64,000 bases of DNA from JABACD01 sp047639675 (GCA_047639675.1 JBLIOI010000004.1:1-64000); one strand, 5' to 3'; shown: positions 17,144 through 26,319, numbered from the stretch's first letter. Made by a program: numbers and translations. The notes: generated from the letters alone by a model not told the origin.

Positions 17144-18540
17144 ATAAGGAAAAGAAAACGTGGATCGGTGTCTTGGGCGGCGGCGCGCTTGCGACCGGAC
17201 TTGCAGGCTGGGGCATCTCAGCCGAAATGGACAACATCGAGCTTAAGCGCCAGGAAATCGAAACTTTGCGCGCAACGGTTGCTTCCTCTCACAAGTTGAT
17301 TGAAGGCACGAGTTCGCTCGAGCGCGAAGTCATCGTGCAGCGCGAGATGTCGACCGTGATTCGTAACATTCTCCCCGACAACGCGGAGATGAATAATTGG
17401 ACGCGGACCATCCAAGGCTTCACGCAAGATTCGGGTGTGCGTATCACCGGATTGAAGGCTAAAACATCTCCTAAGCGTGCGAAGGATGACAAGACCGACT
17501 TCCGCGAGGTGACGACAGCCTTCACCATCGACTCGGACGCGTTCCAATTGCTTGAGTTCTTCAGCCTTGTTGAGACTCACCACCGCTTCATGCGCGTGCC
17601 TAGTTTTCAGATCACCGCCGCTAAGCGTCAGTCTGTTGAAGAGAGCGGCTTTGCATCTCACCGCGTCAGCGTTGACATCCAAACCTTCGTTTATGAGCCG
17701 GACTCTGAGAGTTCGATTGTTAAAATCGAAGGCTATGATCGTAAGCGCGATCTGATGGTCGGCGAGATCAATCGCCGTCGTCAGGATCTCGAGCTGCAGA
17801 GCTTCACCTATCGTGGTGCTCGTGGCCGGCGTGACCCCTTTGTTGATCCCCGCGTTCCGGTGGAGGGAGGCAGCGTCCTCTCCGTTCCTGAACAGATGGA
17901 AATCGTTCAAAATTTGGTCGAGCAGATTGAAGAAGCGGACACGATCTGGACCAAGGTTCGCGACTCACAAAACGTGATCGAGGAAATGATGGCCAGCGCT
18001 GAGCTGGAAGAGTCACTCGCGTATCTCGAAGAAGAAGTCCGCCGAGTTGAGGCCGAAGGTGCCATCACTTATCTCCCCTCGCACCGCCGTTTGCAGATCG
18101 AAGTGATCGATGCAATGACGGAACTTCGTGATGGTATGGGCGGCATTATCACGACCGTTGGCCCCTCGGTGGAGAGGCTACGTGAAGTGCTCCAAGCGAT
18201 GAACCGTCACTTCGACCGCGAGGAGTACAGCTTGGCGATCGACGCTTTCCGGCTAGTTGATGATCAACTTGCTTACATCGAGAGCGATCCCCTACGAAAA
18301 CCATTCATTGATCGTCTGCGCAAGAAAGCGATGGTCGCACGCATCGTCCGAGACTTCGAGCAAATCGAAATCTTAGTGGGTGGTGTCGCGATCATGGAGG
18401 GAGTTCCCGCCGTCGCGCTGATCAATGGCCAGTCGCTGTCTGTCGGCGACATGCTCGACAACAACTTGTTTATCAACGCGATCAGAACTGACGAGATCGA
18501 ATTCATTTACCGCGGCGTGGTGCTCGCCCGGCGTTTCTAA
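17140..18540 (+). CDS. PilO-PilP fusion-like T4P alignment protein
   Basis: A 466-residue protein that begins like PilO, with a single membrane helix (residues 8-26), a coiled coil and a periplasmic fold to about residue 185. It then carries GRRDPFVDP, the signature that opens the PilP domain. After a long helical insert it ends with a PilP-like beta domain (AIMEGVPAVALINGQSLSVGDML). No separate pilP gene lies between it and pilQ, so the PilO and PilP roles appear joined in one chain. The middle region (about residues 245-400) is acidic and helical and is not recognised. The GTG start overlaps the pilN stop. The PilO half is more certain than the PilP half. Confidence 0.75.
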   Translation: MNKEKKTWIGVLGGGALATGLAGWGISAEMDNIELKRQEIETLRATVASSHKLIEGTSSLEREVIVQREMSTVIRNILPDNAEMNNWTRTIQGFTQDSGVRITGLKAKTSPKRAKDDKTDFREVTTAFTIDSDAFQLLEFFSLVETHHRFMRVPSFQITAAKRQSVEESGFASHRVSVDIQTFVYEPDSESSIVKIEGYDRKRDLMVGEINRRRQDLELQSFTYRGARGRRDPFVDPRVPVEGGSVLSVPEQMEIVQNLVEQIEEADTIWTKVRDSQNVIEEMMASAELEESLAYLEEEVRRVEAEGAITYLPSHRRLQIEVIDAMTELRDGMGGIITTVGPSVERLREVLQAMNRHFDREEYSLAIDAFRLVDDQLAYIESDPLRKPFIDRLRKKAMVARIVRDFEQIEILVGGVAIMEGVPAVALINGQSLSVGDMLDNNLFINAIRTDEIEFIYRGVVLARRF

Positions 18541-18601
18541 GTTTCTAGCACCGTTTGCTTGTTCCCTCGTGTTGACCTCAAGTTGACTACATAGAGTCCT
18601 G

Positions 18602-20422
18602 ATGAAGAAAGTCGTTTTAGCAGCCGTTGCCCTCCTGGGGATCGCTCTGCCCACCGTTTCGGCACAAATTGCCAACCGTGAAGCCCGGGTCTCTTTGAAC
18701 CTGGCTGAGCGAACGTTGGAAGACGTTATTCAGCACCTGCGCGAACGCTCAGGTGCCAATATCGAGATCATCGATCGAGAGGACGAAATCGTCTCGACCG
18801 CTGTTATTCGAAGCATCCAATTGGACGATGTCCACTGGCGTGTCGCCCTTGAGATCGCTGCTGAGAAGATCGGCTGCGTGGTTGAGGAGCGTAAGAATGG
18901 CATCTTGATTGTGACCAAGCCACCCACTGTGGAATTCATCTTCGAGGATGGAGACATCCGCAAGGTGATTGGCGCTATCGCTAAGATCAGTGGTGCGAAC
19001 ATCGTCATCGCACCCGAAGTCTTGGGGACGCTAACAGTGAACTTCTCCGGAGTTCCGTGGCGAGTTGCACTGGACGTAGTGGCCAAGACTCGCGGCTATA
19101 CGGTTGTCGAAGAAGCGGCCGGTGTGCTGCGCGTCGTGGACCCATTGCTGCTTCAGGACCAACTAGTGACGCGTAGCTATCAACTACGTTTCTTGCGTCC
19201 CCGCTCGGCTTACGTCCCGATCATCAAGTCAGAGTTCGTTGAAGGTGGCGAGAAGCCGCCCAGTGACGACGTTTTCGAGCACTTCACTGTTCTGCGCGCT
19301 TTGAGCAAAGCGCTCTCGACGGCAGGCGACCTCGATTACATTGAGGACCAAAATGTTGTCCTCATTCGTGACACACAGCAAGCCCACGAGCAGATCGCTT
19401 CTATCATCCACTCTCTGGATGTTGAGCCTTTGCAGGTTTTCGTCGACGTCAAATTCATAACGACAACCAACGGTGACATCCTAAACTTGGGTGTGGACTA
19501 CGGTGACAGCGGGCCTTCAGTTTCGCTAAGTGGCGGCTCCATCCCGATCACTTTCCCGTTCAACCCGGGCGGCGGCGGCTTTGAAGATCTTTTCATCGCC
19601 AACCACACTGGCGAGGGTCCTTACTACACTAGTGACTCCTCGGCAGGCAGCAACTTCAACGACGGCTCTACATTCGTTCCCGGAACAGTGTTCGGAGCGC
19701 TCGACTTCACCTCGGTGATCGCAACCTTGCGACTCTTGCAGCGCGACACTTCTTCAGAAGTGATTCAAGCTCCGAAGATTGTGGCGCTCGATGGTCGTCC
19801 GGCAACGATTTTCGTTGGCGAGACAATCCGCTACGCAGAGGCGAAGTCAGAGCAAGGTCAGGCTGGTGGTTTGCAGCTCTCGATCTCCGAGGCATCGAAT
19901 TCACCCGTTGAGGTTGGATTCCAACTCATGCTTCGTCCCAATGTGATTCCCGGTACAGACCGGATCATGATGGAAGTCATTCCCAAGGAAACCAGCCTTT
20001 CAGGTACTGGCAACTCGGTCTTGGCGCCCCCCGGTTTCGATGTCTTCACCTTGGGTGCTTCTGGCCTCGAAGGCTCGATCGCCTTGCCTCGTACTCGCTC
20101 TTCAACCATCGTGACTACAATGATGCTTGATTCGGGGCAGACGGCAGTGATCGGCGGCTTGACAACGGACTCAGAAGTGGAAACCGAGACGCGGGTTCCT
20201 GGCCTTTGGCGAATTCCGTTGATCGGCCAACTCTTCCAGTACAAGGAGCACGTCATGGACAAGCGCAGCTTGATGGTCTTCCTGACTCCGTCGATCGTGC
20301 ACTCGCGCGAGGACCAAGAGATGATCCTGCAAAACGAGTTGCAACGTCGTCGTACCAAGCTGTCCGATGAGATTGAAGCTCTAGTGGTCAGCGACGAAAC
20401 TGAGGAAGCTCCGGAAGAGTAA
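18602..20422 (+). CDS. pilQ: Type IV pilus secretin PilQ
   Basis: A 606-residue outer-membrane secretin through which the pilus exits. A Sec signal peptide (MKKVVLAAVALLGIALPTVSA) is followed by STN/N0-like and repeated N-domains with SLNLAERTLEDVIQHL and VNFSGVPWRVALDVV. The secretin pore domain starts near residue 280, with VDVKFITTTNGDILNLGVDYG, and includes VIGGLTTDSEVETETRVPGL and LMVFLTPSIV. AMIN domains found in some PilQs are not evident. It ends the pilM-N-O/P-Q operon and is followed by a strong terminator. Confidence 0.95.
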   Translation: MKKVVLAAVALLGIALPTVSAQIANREARVSLNLAERTLEDVIQHLRERSGANIEIIDREDEIVSTAVIRSIQLDDVHWRVALEIAAEKIGCVVEERKNGILIVTKPPTVEFIFEDGDIRKVIGAIAKISGANIVIAPEVLGTLTVNFSGVPWRVALDVVAKTRGYTVVEEAAGVLRVVDPLLLQDQLVTRSYQLRFLRPRSAYVPIIKSEFVEGGEKPPSDDVFEHFTVLRALSKALSTAGDLDYIEDQNVVLIRDTQQAHEQIASIIHSLDVEPLQVFVDVKFITTTNGDILNLGVDYGDSGPSVSLSGGSIPITFPFNPGGGGFEDLFIANHTGEGPYYTSDSSAGSNFNDGSTFVPGTVFGALDFTSVIATLRLLQRDTSSEVIQAPKIVALDGRPATIFVGETIRYAEAKSEQGQAGGLQLSISEASNSPVEVGFQLMLRPNVIPGTDRIMMEVIPKETSLSGTGNSVLAPPGFDVFTLGASGLEGSIALPRTRSSTIVTTMMLDSGQTAVIGGLTTDSEVETETRVPGLWRIPLIGQLFQYKEHVMDKRSLMVFLTPSIVHSREDQEMILQNELQRRRTKLSDEIEALVVSDETEEAPEE

Positions 20423-20440
20423 GCTCTACATTCAGAGCGA

Positions 20441-20478
20441 GCAGCCCCCGAAAGCCACGCGTGGCTCTCGGGGGCTGC
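20441..20478 (+). terminator. Terminator of the pilMNOPQ operon
   Basis: GCAGCCCCCGA at 20441-20451 pairs with TCGGGGGCTGC ending at 20478. An inner AGCCA/TGGCT pairing closes the top. TTGCGTTTTGC follows. It lies 18 bases after the pilQ stop. Confidence 0.75.
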
Positions 20479-20509
20479 TTGCGTTTTGCTGAGTTGGGGG
20501 AGGTGGGTG

Positions 20510-21240
20510 AAACTTCTCTGTGGCTCCCAACTCGCACAGGTGGTCGCACCCAAGGATCTTCTGCTGCAAGGGCCCCGTCTCAGTTACGGCGGAGTACTGA
20601 CAGCCTTCCCTACAGAGACTGCATGGCCTTGGTGTGGAACGGATCGCCAGAGGCGGGCTGTATCTGGCTTCTAGAGATTGGCTTAGGCCAGCGATCCAAC
20701 GGCAGAACTCCTCGCTCGTGAGCTTTCCATCGTTAGTGCCGGTCGAATTCCATACTGAACCCAGGCAGTCTCTAAGGCTTCTTCTTTCTGTGTCTCGTGG
20801 TAATTGAAATCGTCGGGCATCTAGAAAGTCAGGGTTTTGTGGTCCAGATTCAATGCAGACAACGCTTTTGGGGGCCGCGCATTCGCTTCGTCCTACTCTG
20901 AAGAGCCCTGATGGGCTATCCCAGGGTGACCCAAGTTCGGTCTATGTAGAGCTTTCTGACAGATTTCCGGCTTGGGGATTCCCATTCCAGCGTCGATAAG
21001 CAAGCATGGTGTTTCGAGAGCTGCCAGATGGCAGGACTCGCGATTCCTCAAACGCGCAAACCGCGCTCCATTAATCAGATCAAGGTGGCCGCTGGCCGCT
21101 TCCCCGCGGCGGGGATTTTCCTCGTCGAGACAACCTAAATCCGTTCCTGACGTTCCCAAGAAGCCCACTTTCGGGTTTTTCTCTGGAGAGCGCCCGACCC
21201 CTGGTGCTGCGCGCCTGGGAGTTCACCGTCAGCCATGTGG
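20510..21240 (+). pseudogene. Decayed threonylcarbamoyl-AMP synthase (TsaC/Sua5/YrdC) gene
   Basis: No intact frame spans this 1-kb stretch, but pieces of one family appear in order in different frames. Near 20600 there is GGVLTAFPTETA and, after a two-base shift (GCATGG where GCATATGG would restore it), GLG. That matches the family motif FPTETxYGLG. Near 21050 ANR-AP resembles the SANRSG motif, followed in the next frame by SINQIKVAAGRFPAAGIFLVET and then SVP-DV. The distance from FPTET to the last motif (about 150 codons) equals that in intact TsaC proteins. Several shifts and stops are needed, so it is a remnant rather than one sequencing error. The enzyme makes the t6A tRNA precursor, so a working copy should exist elsewhere. 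Ends are approximate. Confidence 0.6.
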
Positions 21241-21429
21241 CTCCTGTGTCTCTCCCCGAGCTGCTCCCGAGGGCTCTGATCGCGGTTTGCGGCTTTGCCA
21301 CAAACGAGAAGATCGTCGATTGCGCGCCGCAAGGTGCTGCACCAAGCGATCTTCTCAGCGAGAGGTTCGTGCGCTACAGAACAGGTTCACAGGTGCGGCG
21401 CCCAATCGAGGGCGTTAAAGCTCACTGAC

Positions 21430-24400
21430 ATGACCCAAACGAATGACTCGGAGGCCAACAAGGCCCCGGGATTTGGAGCCTTCATTGGTTCCACCACAAA
21501 TGACAATTCCGCTTCCTCTGGCACAAAGCGGAAGTCAACAGCTCGCCGTAGTGGCGCTTCCGAGACGGCGGCCCCCAAGGCCGCCAGGAAGAAGGCCGCT
21601 CGGAAAACGGCTCGGAAGAGCACGCGAAAGCGGGCGGCTCACAGCGAAGAGCCTGAGGCGACGGCGGCTCCGGCGAGAGAAACGAGCTCCGCGACAGAAA
21701 CGAGCTCCGCGACAGAAATGAGCTCCGCGACAGAAGCCAATGCGCCGCGCACGCGCCGCAGAAGGTCTCGCGCAAATAGCCCTGCGCCGGATAGCGAGGC
21801 TCAAGAGTCTCGAACCGAATCTCCCCGCGGAGAGACTGAGGCTCCGCGTCGTCGAACCCGTTCGCGGCGTTCGCCTGCAGCCCAAGAAGATGACAGCAGT
21901 CAACGCGAGGTGAGCGAATCGCCCACGCGTGATTCTGATCCTGACGGCGACGGTGGTGGTCGCGCTAAGACTCGAGGTTCTCGTGGGGGGCGCCGCACCC
22001 GTGGACGTTCTGATGAGTCGGGCACTGACCAGCAAGAAGAGTCCGGTGAAGCTCCCGAAACCTCACGTAGGGATGATGAGGACACTCAAGAGAGTAAGCC
22101 GCGTCGCAAGCGATCAGCTCGCGGTGGACGTGGCCGATCCCGTCGACCTTCCGCTTCAGAGAGTGCCGATTCCGAAGCCGAAGGCTCCGAGGATGTTGCA
22201 CGCGAGGAGCCTGTGGCTTCCAGCGATTCTACAGAACAAGGCGCTGATGGTGACCGTTCTCCGCGCTCTCGTAGGCGCAAGCGCAGCGCGCCTGGCAAGC
22301 GGCGTTCCAGTCGCAGTCGCGACGAAGAAGAAACAGGTTCTGACGAAGAGAGCGGCGAGCAAGATCGCAGTCAAAGCGCTAGTCATGACGAAGATGACGA
22401 GAAGCCCAAGCGACGTAGGCGTGGAACGCGCGGTGGCCGTAATCGCAAGCGCAAGGTGGACTCCTCTGACGAACAGCCTTCAGCGGCGGTAGTCGAGATG
22501 ATTCCGGGTGAGGAGGATGACTTGCCGGAGCTCCCCGATCTGCCCGACGAGGCTGAACTGCTCAATGGTGAAGACCTCGGCGGCAAGCGTGGCAGTCGCA
22601 AAAAGCGCGGCCGGTCGCGTGTCGAAGCGAGTGAGGAGCCTGAAAAGCGCACGCGTTCCAAGCCTGCAATTGTTCCGGACCGCAAGATCTTGGTCAATGC
22701 CTGCGATACCGAAGAGATGCGCGTCGCCGTCGTGCGGGACGAGAAGATCCTCGATTTCCAGATGACGGTCGGCAGCGACATGTCCCTGGTCAACGACATC
22801 TATCGTGGACGCATCGTCAACATAGAGGCTTCGATTGGCGCCGCATTCGTTGACTTTGGTCGCGGACGCAACGGTTTCCTGCACACATCTGATGTCTTGC
22901 CGACCTATGCCGACAGTAAAGGCTCATTGCTTAAGCTGCTCTCTACGTCGATCGATCCGGAGGATTGGGATTCGAGTTCGAGTCAGTCTTCGGAGAGCGA
23001 GGAGCTAAGCGAGGAAGACTCCGACGATCATGACGACGGCGATCATGACGACGAGGGTGAGGACCACGAGGATGAGTCCACTGATGACGATAAGAATTCG
23101 GAGCGCAGTTCTAAGGGGCGTCGCAAGCGCGGCTCCTCAAAGGCTGCTCGTGGGGCCAAGGCCGGCACCAAGGGCAAGCCGCGCCAACCACGCTTCCGCG
23201 CTCGGCCGCGACGTCCGATCGATGATCTCTTCAAGGTCGGGCAAAAGGTTGTTGTGCAAATCACAAAGGACGCCATCGGTGACAAGGGTCCTACCCTGAC
23301 CACTTATCTGTCTATCCCTGGACGCTACCTGGTGTTGATGCCTTCGATTACTCACCGTGGTGTGAGCCGCAAGATTGAGGACAGTAAGGAACGTAAGCGA
23401 CTCAAGCGCATTCTCGACGGATTGGACGTGCCGGATGGTATGGGCATCATCGCGCGTACCGCGACGATGGGGCGTACCAAGGTTGAGATCAAGCGCGACC
23501 TCGACTACCTGTTGAGTGCGTGGACTCGCTTAGCGAAACGTTTGGATTCTGGGCAAGGAAGCTCGGCGCTCTACCAAGAGTCGGACGTCGCAATCCGCAC
23601 CGTGCGCGATCTATTCGGACCAGAAACCGAATCTGTGATCGTTGACGATGAGGAGATCTACCAGGAGATTCGCGAGTTTGCTGAGCAGCTAATGCCCGAG
23701 CAGATAGACCGGATCGTGATGCATGATGGGGACAGACCCCTGTTCCATACCATGGGCATCGAGCAAGATTTCGAGAAGATCTTCTCGCGCCGTATTGAAT
23801 TGCCGTCGGGCGGTTCGGTCGTCTTCGATCAAGCGGAAGCTCTGGTGGCGATCGATGTGAACTCGGGCAAGACGCGTACGTCGAGCCACGACTTCGAGGA
23901 GATTGCTCACAAGACCAACATGGAAGCGGTTCCTGAGATTGCGCGCCAAATTCGTTTGCGCGACTTGGGTGGCATCATCGTCTGTGACTTCATCGACATG
24001 ATGAAGAACTCGAATCGCCGTGCGGTGGAAACGGCCTTCCGGTCTTGTTTCGCCGACGACCGGGCGCGCTCCAAGCTGGGGCGCATCTCACAGTTCGGGT
24101 TGCTCGAGATGACTCGCCAGCGCCTCGGCCCTGGCATCAGCAAGAAGCTCTTCCGGCCCTGCACGGCTTGCCGTGGAATGGCTCGGACCCGCACCGAGGC
24201 GTCCCGCGCCTCAGCTATCTTGCGTCGCCTAGGATCAGCATTGACGCTCAAGGGCTTCTCTCAGGTCGAGGTCAAGGCTCATCCCGAGACGATCGAGTAT
24301 CTCAAGAAGTCGCGCAGCAAGGAATTGGCGGCGATGGAAGAGAGCTCCGGCCGCAAGCTCGATCTGAGATCCGTCCCGGATCAGATTGAGGACAGCGTTT

Positions 24401-24459
24401 TGCGCTATCTGCGGGCCGATGGGCGTGAAGTTCGTCCCGGCGGACGCAGAAAACGTTAA
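21430..24459 (+). CDS. Ribonuclease E/G family endoribonuclease with a long N-terminal disordered region
   Basis: A 1009-residue RNA-processing nuclease. Residues 1 to about 410 are low-complexity, rich in Arg, Ser, Glu and Lys. The S1 RNA-binding domain follows, with GRIVNIEASIGAAFVDFG. It is interrupted by an acidic, then basic, insert of about 90 residues. The catalytic part has AIDVNSGKTR and VCDFIDMMK, which hold the two metal-binding Asp residues, and a Cys pair (CTAC) at the Zn-link position. The scaffold tail of E. coli RNase E is C-terminal and is missing here, so an N-terminal tail may take its place. ATG at 21430 is where the reading frame first has sensible coding composition. An rne-rplU-rpmA-obg order is common in bacteria. 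Confidence 0.93.
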   Translation: MTQTNDSEANKAPGFGAFIGSTTNDNSASSGTKRKSTARRSGASETAAPKAARKKAARKTARKSTRKRAAHSEEPEATAAPARETSSATETSSATEMSSATEANAPRTRRRRSRANSPAPDSEAQESRTESPRGETEAPRRRTRSRRSPAAQEDDSSQREVSESPTRDSDPDGDGGGRAKTRGSRGGRRTRGRSDESGTDQQEESGEAPETSRRDDEDTQESKPRRKRSARGGRGRSRRPSASESADSEAEGSEDVAREEPVASSDSTEQGADGDRSPRSRRRKRSAPGKRRSSRSRDEEETGSDEESGEQDRSQSASHDEDDEKPKRRRRGTRGGRNRKRKVDSSDEQPSAAVVEMIPGEEDDLPELPDLPDEAELLNGEDLGGKRGSRKKRGRSRVEASEEPEKRTRSKPAIVPDRKILVNACDTEEMRVAVVRDEKILDFQMTVGSDMSLVNDIYRGRIVNIEASIGAAFVDFGRGRNGFLHTSDVLPTYADSKGSLLKLLSTSIDPEDWDSSSSQSSESEELSEEDSDDHDDGDHDDEGEDHEDESTDDDKNSERSSKGRRKRGSSKAARGAKAGTKGKPRQPRFRARPRRPIDDLFKVGQKVVVQITKDAIGDKGPTLTTYLSIPGRYLVLMPSITHRGVSRKIEDSKERKRLKRILDGLDVPDGMGIIARTATMGRTKVEIKRDLDYLLSAWTRLAKRLDSGQGSSALYQESDVAIRTVRDLFGPETESVIVDDEEIYQEIREFAEQLMPEQIDRIVMHDGDRPLFHTMGIEQDFEKIFSRRIELPSGGSVVFDQAEALVAIDVNSGKTRTSSHDFEEIAHKTNMEAVPEIARQIRLRDLGGIIVCDFIDMMKNSNRRAVETAFRSCFADDRARSKLGRISQFGLLEMTRQRLGPGISKKLFRPCTACRGMARTRTEASRASAILRRLGSALTLKGFSQVEVKAHPETIEYLKKSRSKELAAMEESSGRKLDLRSVPDQIEDSVLRYLRADGREVRPGGRRKR
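21682..21735 (+). repeat. Three tandem 18-base repeats inside the RNase E/G gene
   Basis: The unit ACGAGCTCCGCGACAGAA occurs at 21682-21699 and 21700-21717. A one-base variant (ATGAG...) lies at 21718-21735. It encodes SSATE repeats in the disordered N-terminal region and keeps the frame, so copy number can vary without breaking the gene. Confidence 0.85.
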
Positions 24460-24475
24460 GGCATCTACGATTTTG

Positions 24476-24516
24476 CCGGACAGGGCCTTTGCGAGAGGGA
24501 CCTGTCTGGCTAGACT
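24476..24516 (+). promoter_or_regulatory. Candidate promoter overlapping a stem-loop before rplU
   Basis: CCGGACAGG at 24476-24484 pairs with CCTGTCTGG at 24501-24509, with one G-U pair. Overlapping this, TTGCGA at 24489-24494 and TAGACT at 24511-24516 are 16 bases apart and match four of six positions in each sigma-70 box. Either an intergenic terminator after RNase E/G or a promoter for the ribosomal protein genes is possible. Confidence 0.35.
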
Positions 24517-24574
24517 CTTCGCCCCAATTGCGCTAGCCGCCTCCTGCGGCCGCGGAAATTATGGGAGGACTACT

Positions 24575-24889
24575 TTGTACGCAATCATCAACGATTCAGG
24601 TCAGCAGACCACCGTTCGACAAGGTGAAATCATCTTGCTCGACCTCAAAAAAGACACTTCGCCCGGAGACCAGCTCACCTTTGACGAGGTGTTCTTGATC
24701 GGGAACGAGGGTACCGTCAGTGTCGGCAAGCCGACCGTGGCCGGTGCTTCCGTCGTGGCCGAGGTTCTCGGCATGGAGAAGGGTGAGAAAATCATCTCCC
24801 TGCGCTTCAAGCGCCGCAAGAATGTCCGCGTCAAGCGCGGTCATCGCCAGCGCTACACGCGCGTGCGGATCACTTCCATTAACGCATAG
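24575..24889 (+). CDS. rplU: 50S ribosomal protein L21
   Basis: A 104-residue protein of the large subunit. YAIINDSGQQTTVRQGE at the N-terminus and KRRKNVRVKRGHRQRYTRVRI near the C-terminus are diagnostic. The start is TTG at 24575, placed by the Shine-Dalgarno GGGAGG at 24563-24568 six bases upstream and by alignment with the family start MYAI. It is followed by rpmA and obg. Confidence 0.96.
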   Translation: MYAIINDSGQQTTVRQGEIILLDLKKDTSPGDQLTFDEVFLIGNEGTVSVGKPTVAGASVVAEVLGMEKGEKIISLRFKRRKNVRVKRGHRQRYTRVRITSINA

Positions 24890-24953
24890 GCCATCAACGC
24901 ATAGGCGTCAGGCTCCCAGCTCTGCACCCCTGCTAGACCGCTAAACTTAATTT

Positions 24954-25199
24954 ATGGCACACAAAAAAGGACAAGGATCGACCCGTAACGGTCGCGACTC
25001 AAACCCCCAATACCGCGGCGTAAAGCGCTATGGTGGCGAGGCAGTCACGCCGGGCACGATCATCATTCGCCAGTGTGGCACACGCTTCAAGCCCGGCAAG
25101 AATGTCGGTCTTGGCAAGGACTACACGATCTTCTCCTTGGTTGACGGACATGTCCGTTACCAGACGGGACGTCGAGTTCACGTCGACCTAGCGCAGTAG
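24954..25199 (+). CDS. rpmA: 50S ribosomal protein L27
   Basis: An 81-residue protein. It begins MAHKKGQGSTRNGRDS, so the flexible N-terminus that reaches the peptidyl-transferase centre is present without the cleavable extension found in Firmicutes. FKPGKNVGLGKDYTIF follows. It lies 64 bases after rplU in the usual order. Confidence 0.97.
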   Translation: MAHKKGQGSTRNGRDSNPQYRGVKRYGGEAVTPGTIIIRQCGTRFKPGKNVGLGKDYTIFSLVDGHVRYQTGRRVHVDLAQ

Positions 25200-25266
25200 C
25201 CGGTTTCGTTCAGAAACTAGGGGCTGCACTCGCCTTCATTCGAAGCGAGAACCAATAACACAGACA

Positions 25267-25311
25267 GGGTGGTGAGCTGCGTTGGGATACCCCAGATGCA
25301 GTTCACCACCC
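25267..25311 (+). other. Stem-loop immediately before obg
   Basis: GGGTGGTGAGCTGC at 25267-25280 pairs with GCAGTTCACCACCC ending at 25311, with one mismatch, around a 17-base loop. The obg ATG is only 12 bases further. It could be a terminator after rpmA without a T-run or a leader element limiting obg translation. Confidence 0.5.
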
Positions 25312-25323
25312 TGAAAAATTGCC

Positions 25324-26319
25324 ATGTTTCGTGACGAAGCCACAATCGAAGTAAGTGCCGGTAAGGGCGGGGACGGATTGATCTCTTTCCGCCGGGAAAA
25401 AGGTGAGCCCCGAGGGGGCCCTGACGGTGGCGATGGTGGCGATGGAGGCTCCATCTTGCTGATCGCTACTTCCCGGGAGTCGTCGCTCCTGCGTCTCGGA
25501 CGCCAATTCCGCTACGTTGCGGACAAGGGACGTCCCGGGGGTACTCAAAAGTGCTCGGGGCGCAATGGCGCAGATATGGTCCTTCACGTTCCGATCGGCA
25601 CGGTCGTATTCGATCGCGACCGGGACAACATGCTCTTCGACCTCGACGCGGAAGGAGCGAGCATCATTGTGGCCCAAGGTGGCCGCGGCGGTCGTGGGAA
25701 CATTCACTTTGCAAACGCGGTGCGCCAAGTTCCGCGCAAGGCAACCGTAGGCACCGAGGGTGAAGATCGGGCTGTGCGCCTTGAGCTGAAGCTATTCGCC
25801 GATGTGGGACTGTTGGGCTTGCCTAACGCTGGCAAAAGCACTTTTCTCTCTGTGGTCACCGAGGCGCGACCGAAAGTCGCCGACTATCCCTTCACGACCC
25901 TCGACCCGCAGGTCGGGATTGCGGAGGTTGGCACTGGGGTCACCATATGTATTGCGGACTTGCCGGGACTGATCAGCGGGGCCGCCCAAGGTCAAGGCCT
26001 CGGCCACCGCTTCCTAAAGCACGTGGAGCGCTGTCGTGCCCTCTTGCACTTGGTTGACGTTTCGGCCGGCGCTAACACACCTCCTGGCGAGGCCTTTCGG
26101 GTAATCGATGGAGAGCTTCGAGAGTTTTCTCCGGAGCTGATCGAGAAGAAGCGAATCGTGGTCGCGACTAAGTTTGAGTCCGATGACGATCTGGAGCGTG
26201 TTGCGGAATTAGAAGCTGCGGCGGGGCAAAGTGCCCTCCGAATCTCATCGATGCGCCACGAGGGCCTGCAAGAAGTCCTCGGAGAGGCTCACCTGGCCGT
26301 CCGGCCCGAGGGTTTCTGA
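25324..26319 (+). CDS. obg: GTPase Obg/CgtA
   Basis: A 331-residue ribosome-associated GTPase acting in 50S maturation. The Gly-rich Obg fold (GKGGDGLISFRREK, GGDGGDGG, GGRGGRGN) fills the first ~155 residues. The G domain has GLPNAGKST (G1), a switch with YPFTTLDPQ, DLPGL (G3) and ATKFE in place of the usual NKxD G4. The OCT domain seen in Firmicutes is absent. It follows rplU-rpmA, its usual position. Confidence 0.96.
   Translation: MFRDEATIEVSAGKGGDGLISFRREKGEPRGGPDGGDGGDGGSILLIATSRESSLLRLGRQFRYVADKGRPGGTQKCSGRNGADMVLHVPIGTVVFDRDRDNMLFDLDAEGASIIVAQGGRGGRGNIHFANAVRQVPRKATVGTEGEDRAVRLELKLFADVGLLGLPNAGKSTFLSVVTEARPKVADYPFTTLDPQVGIAEVGTGVTICIADLPGLISGAAQGQGLGHRFLKHVERCRALLHLVDVSAGANTPPGEAFRVIDGELREFSPELIEKKRIVVATKFESDDDLERVAELEAAAGQSALRISSMRHEGLQEVLGEAHLAVRPEGF

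Noticed and set aside
20461..20721. Small open frame after the pilQ terminator
   Set aside because: Its reading is in a different frame from the TsaC-like motifs and has no family features. The stretch is better explained as a decayed tsaC.
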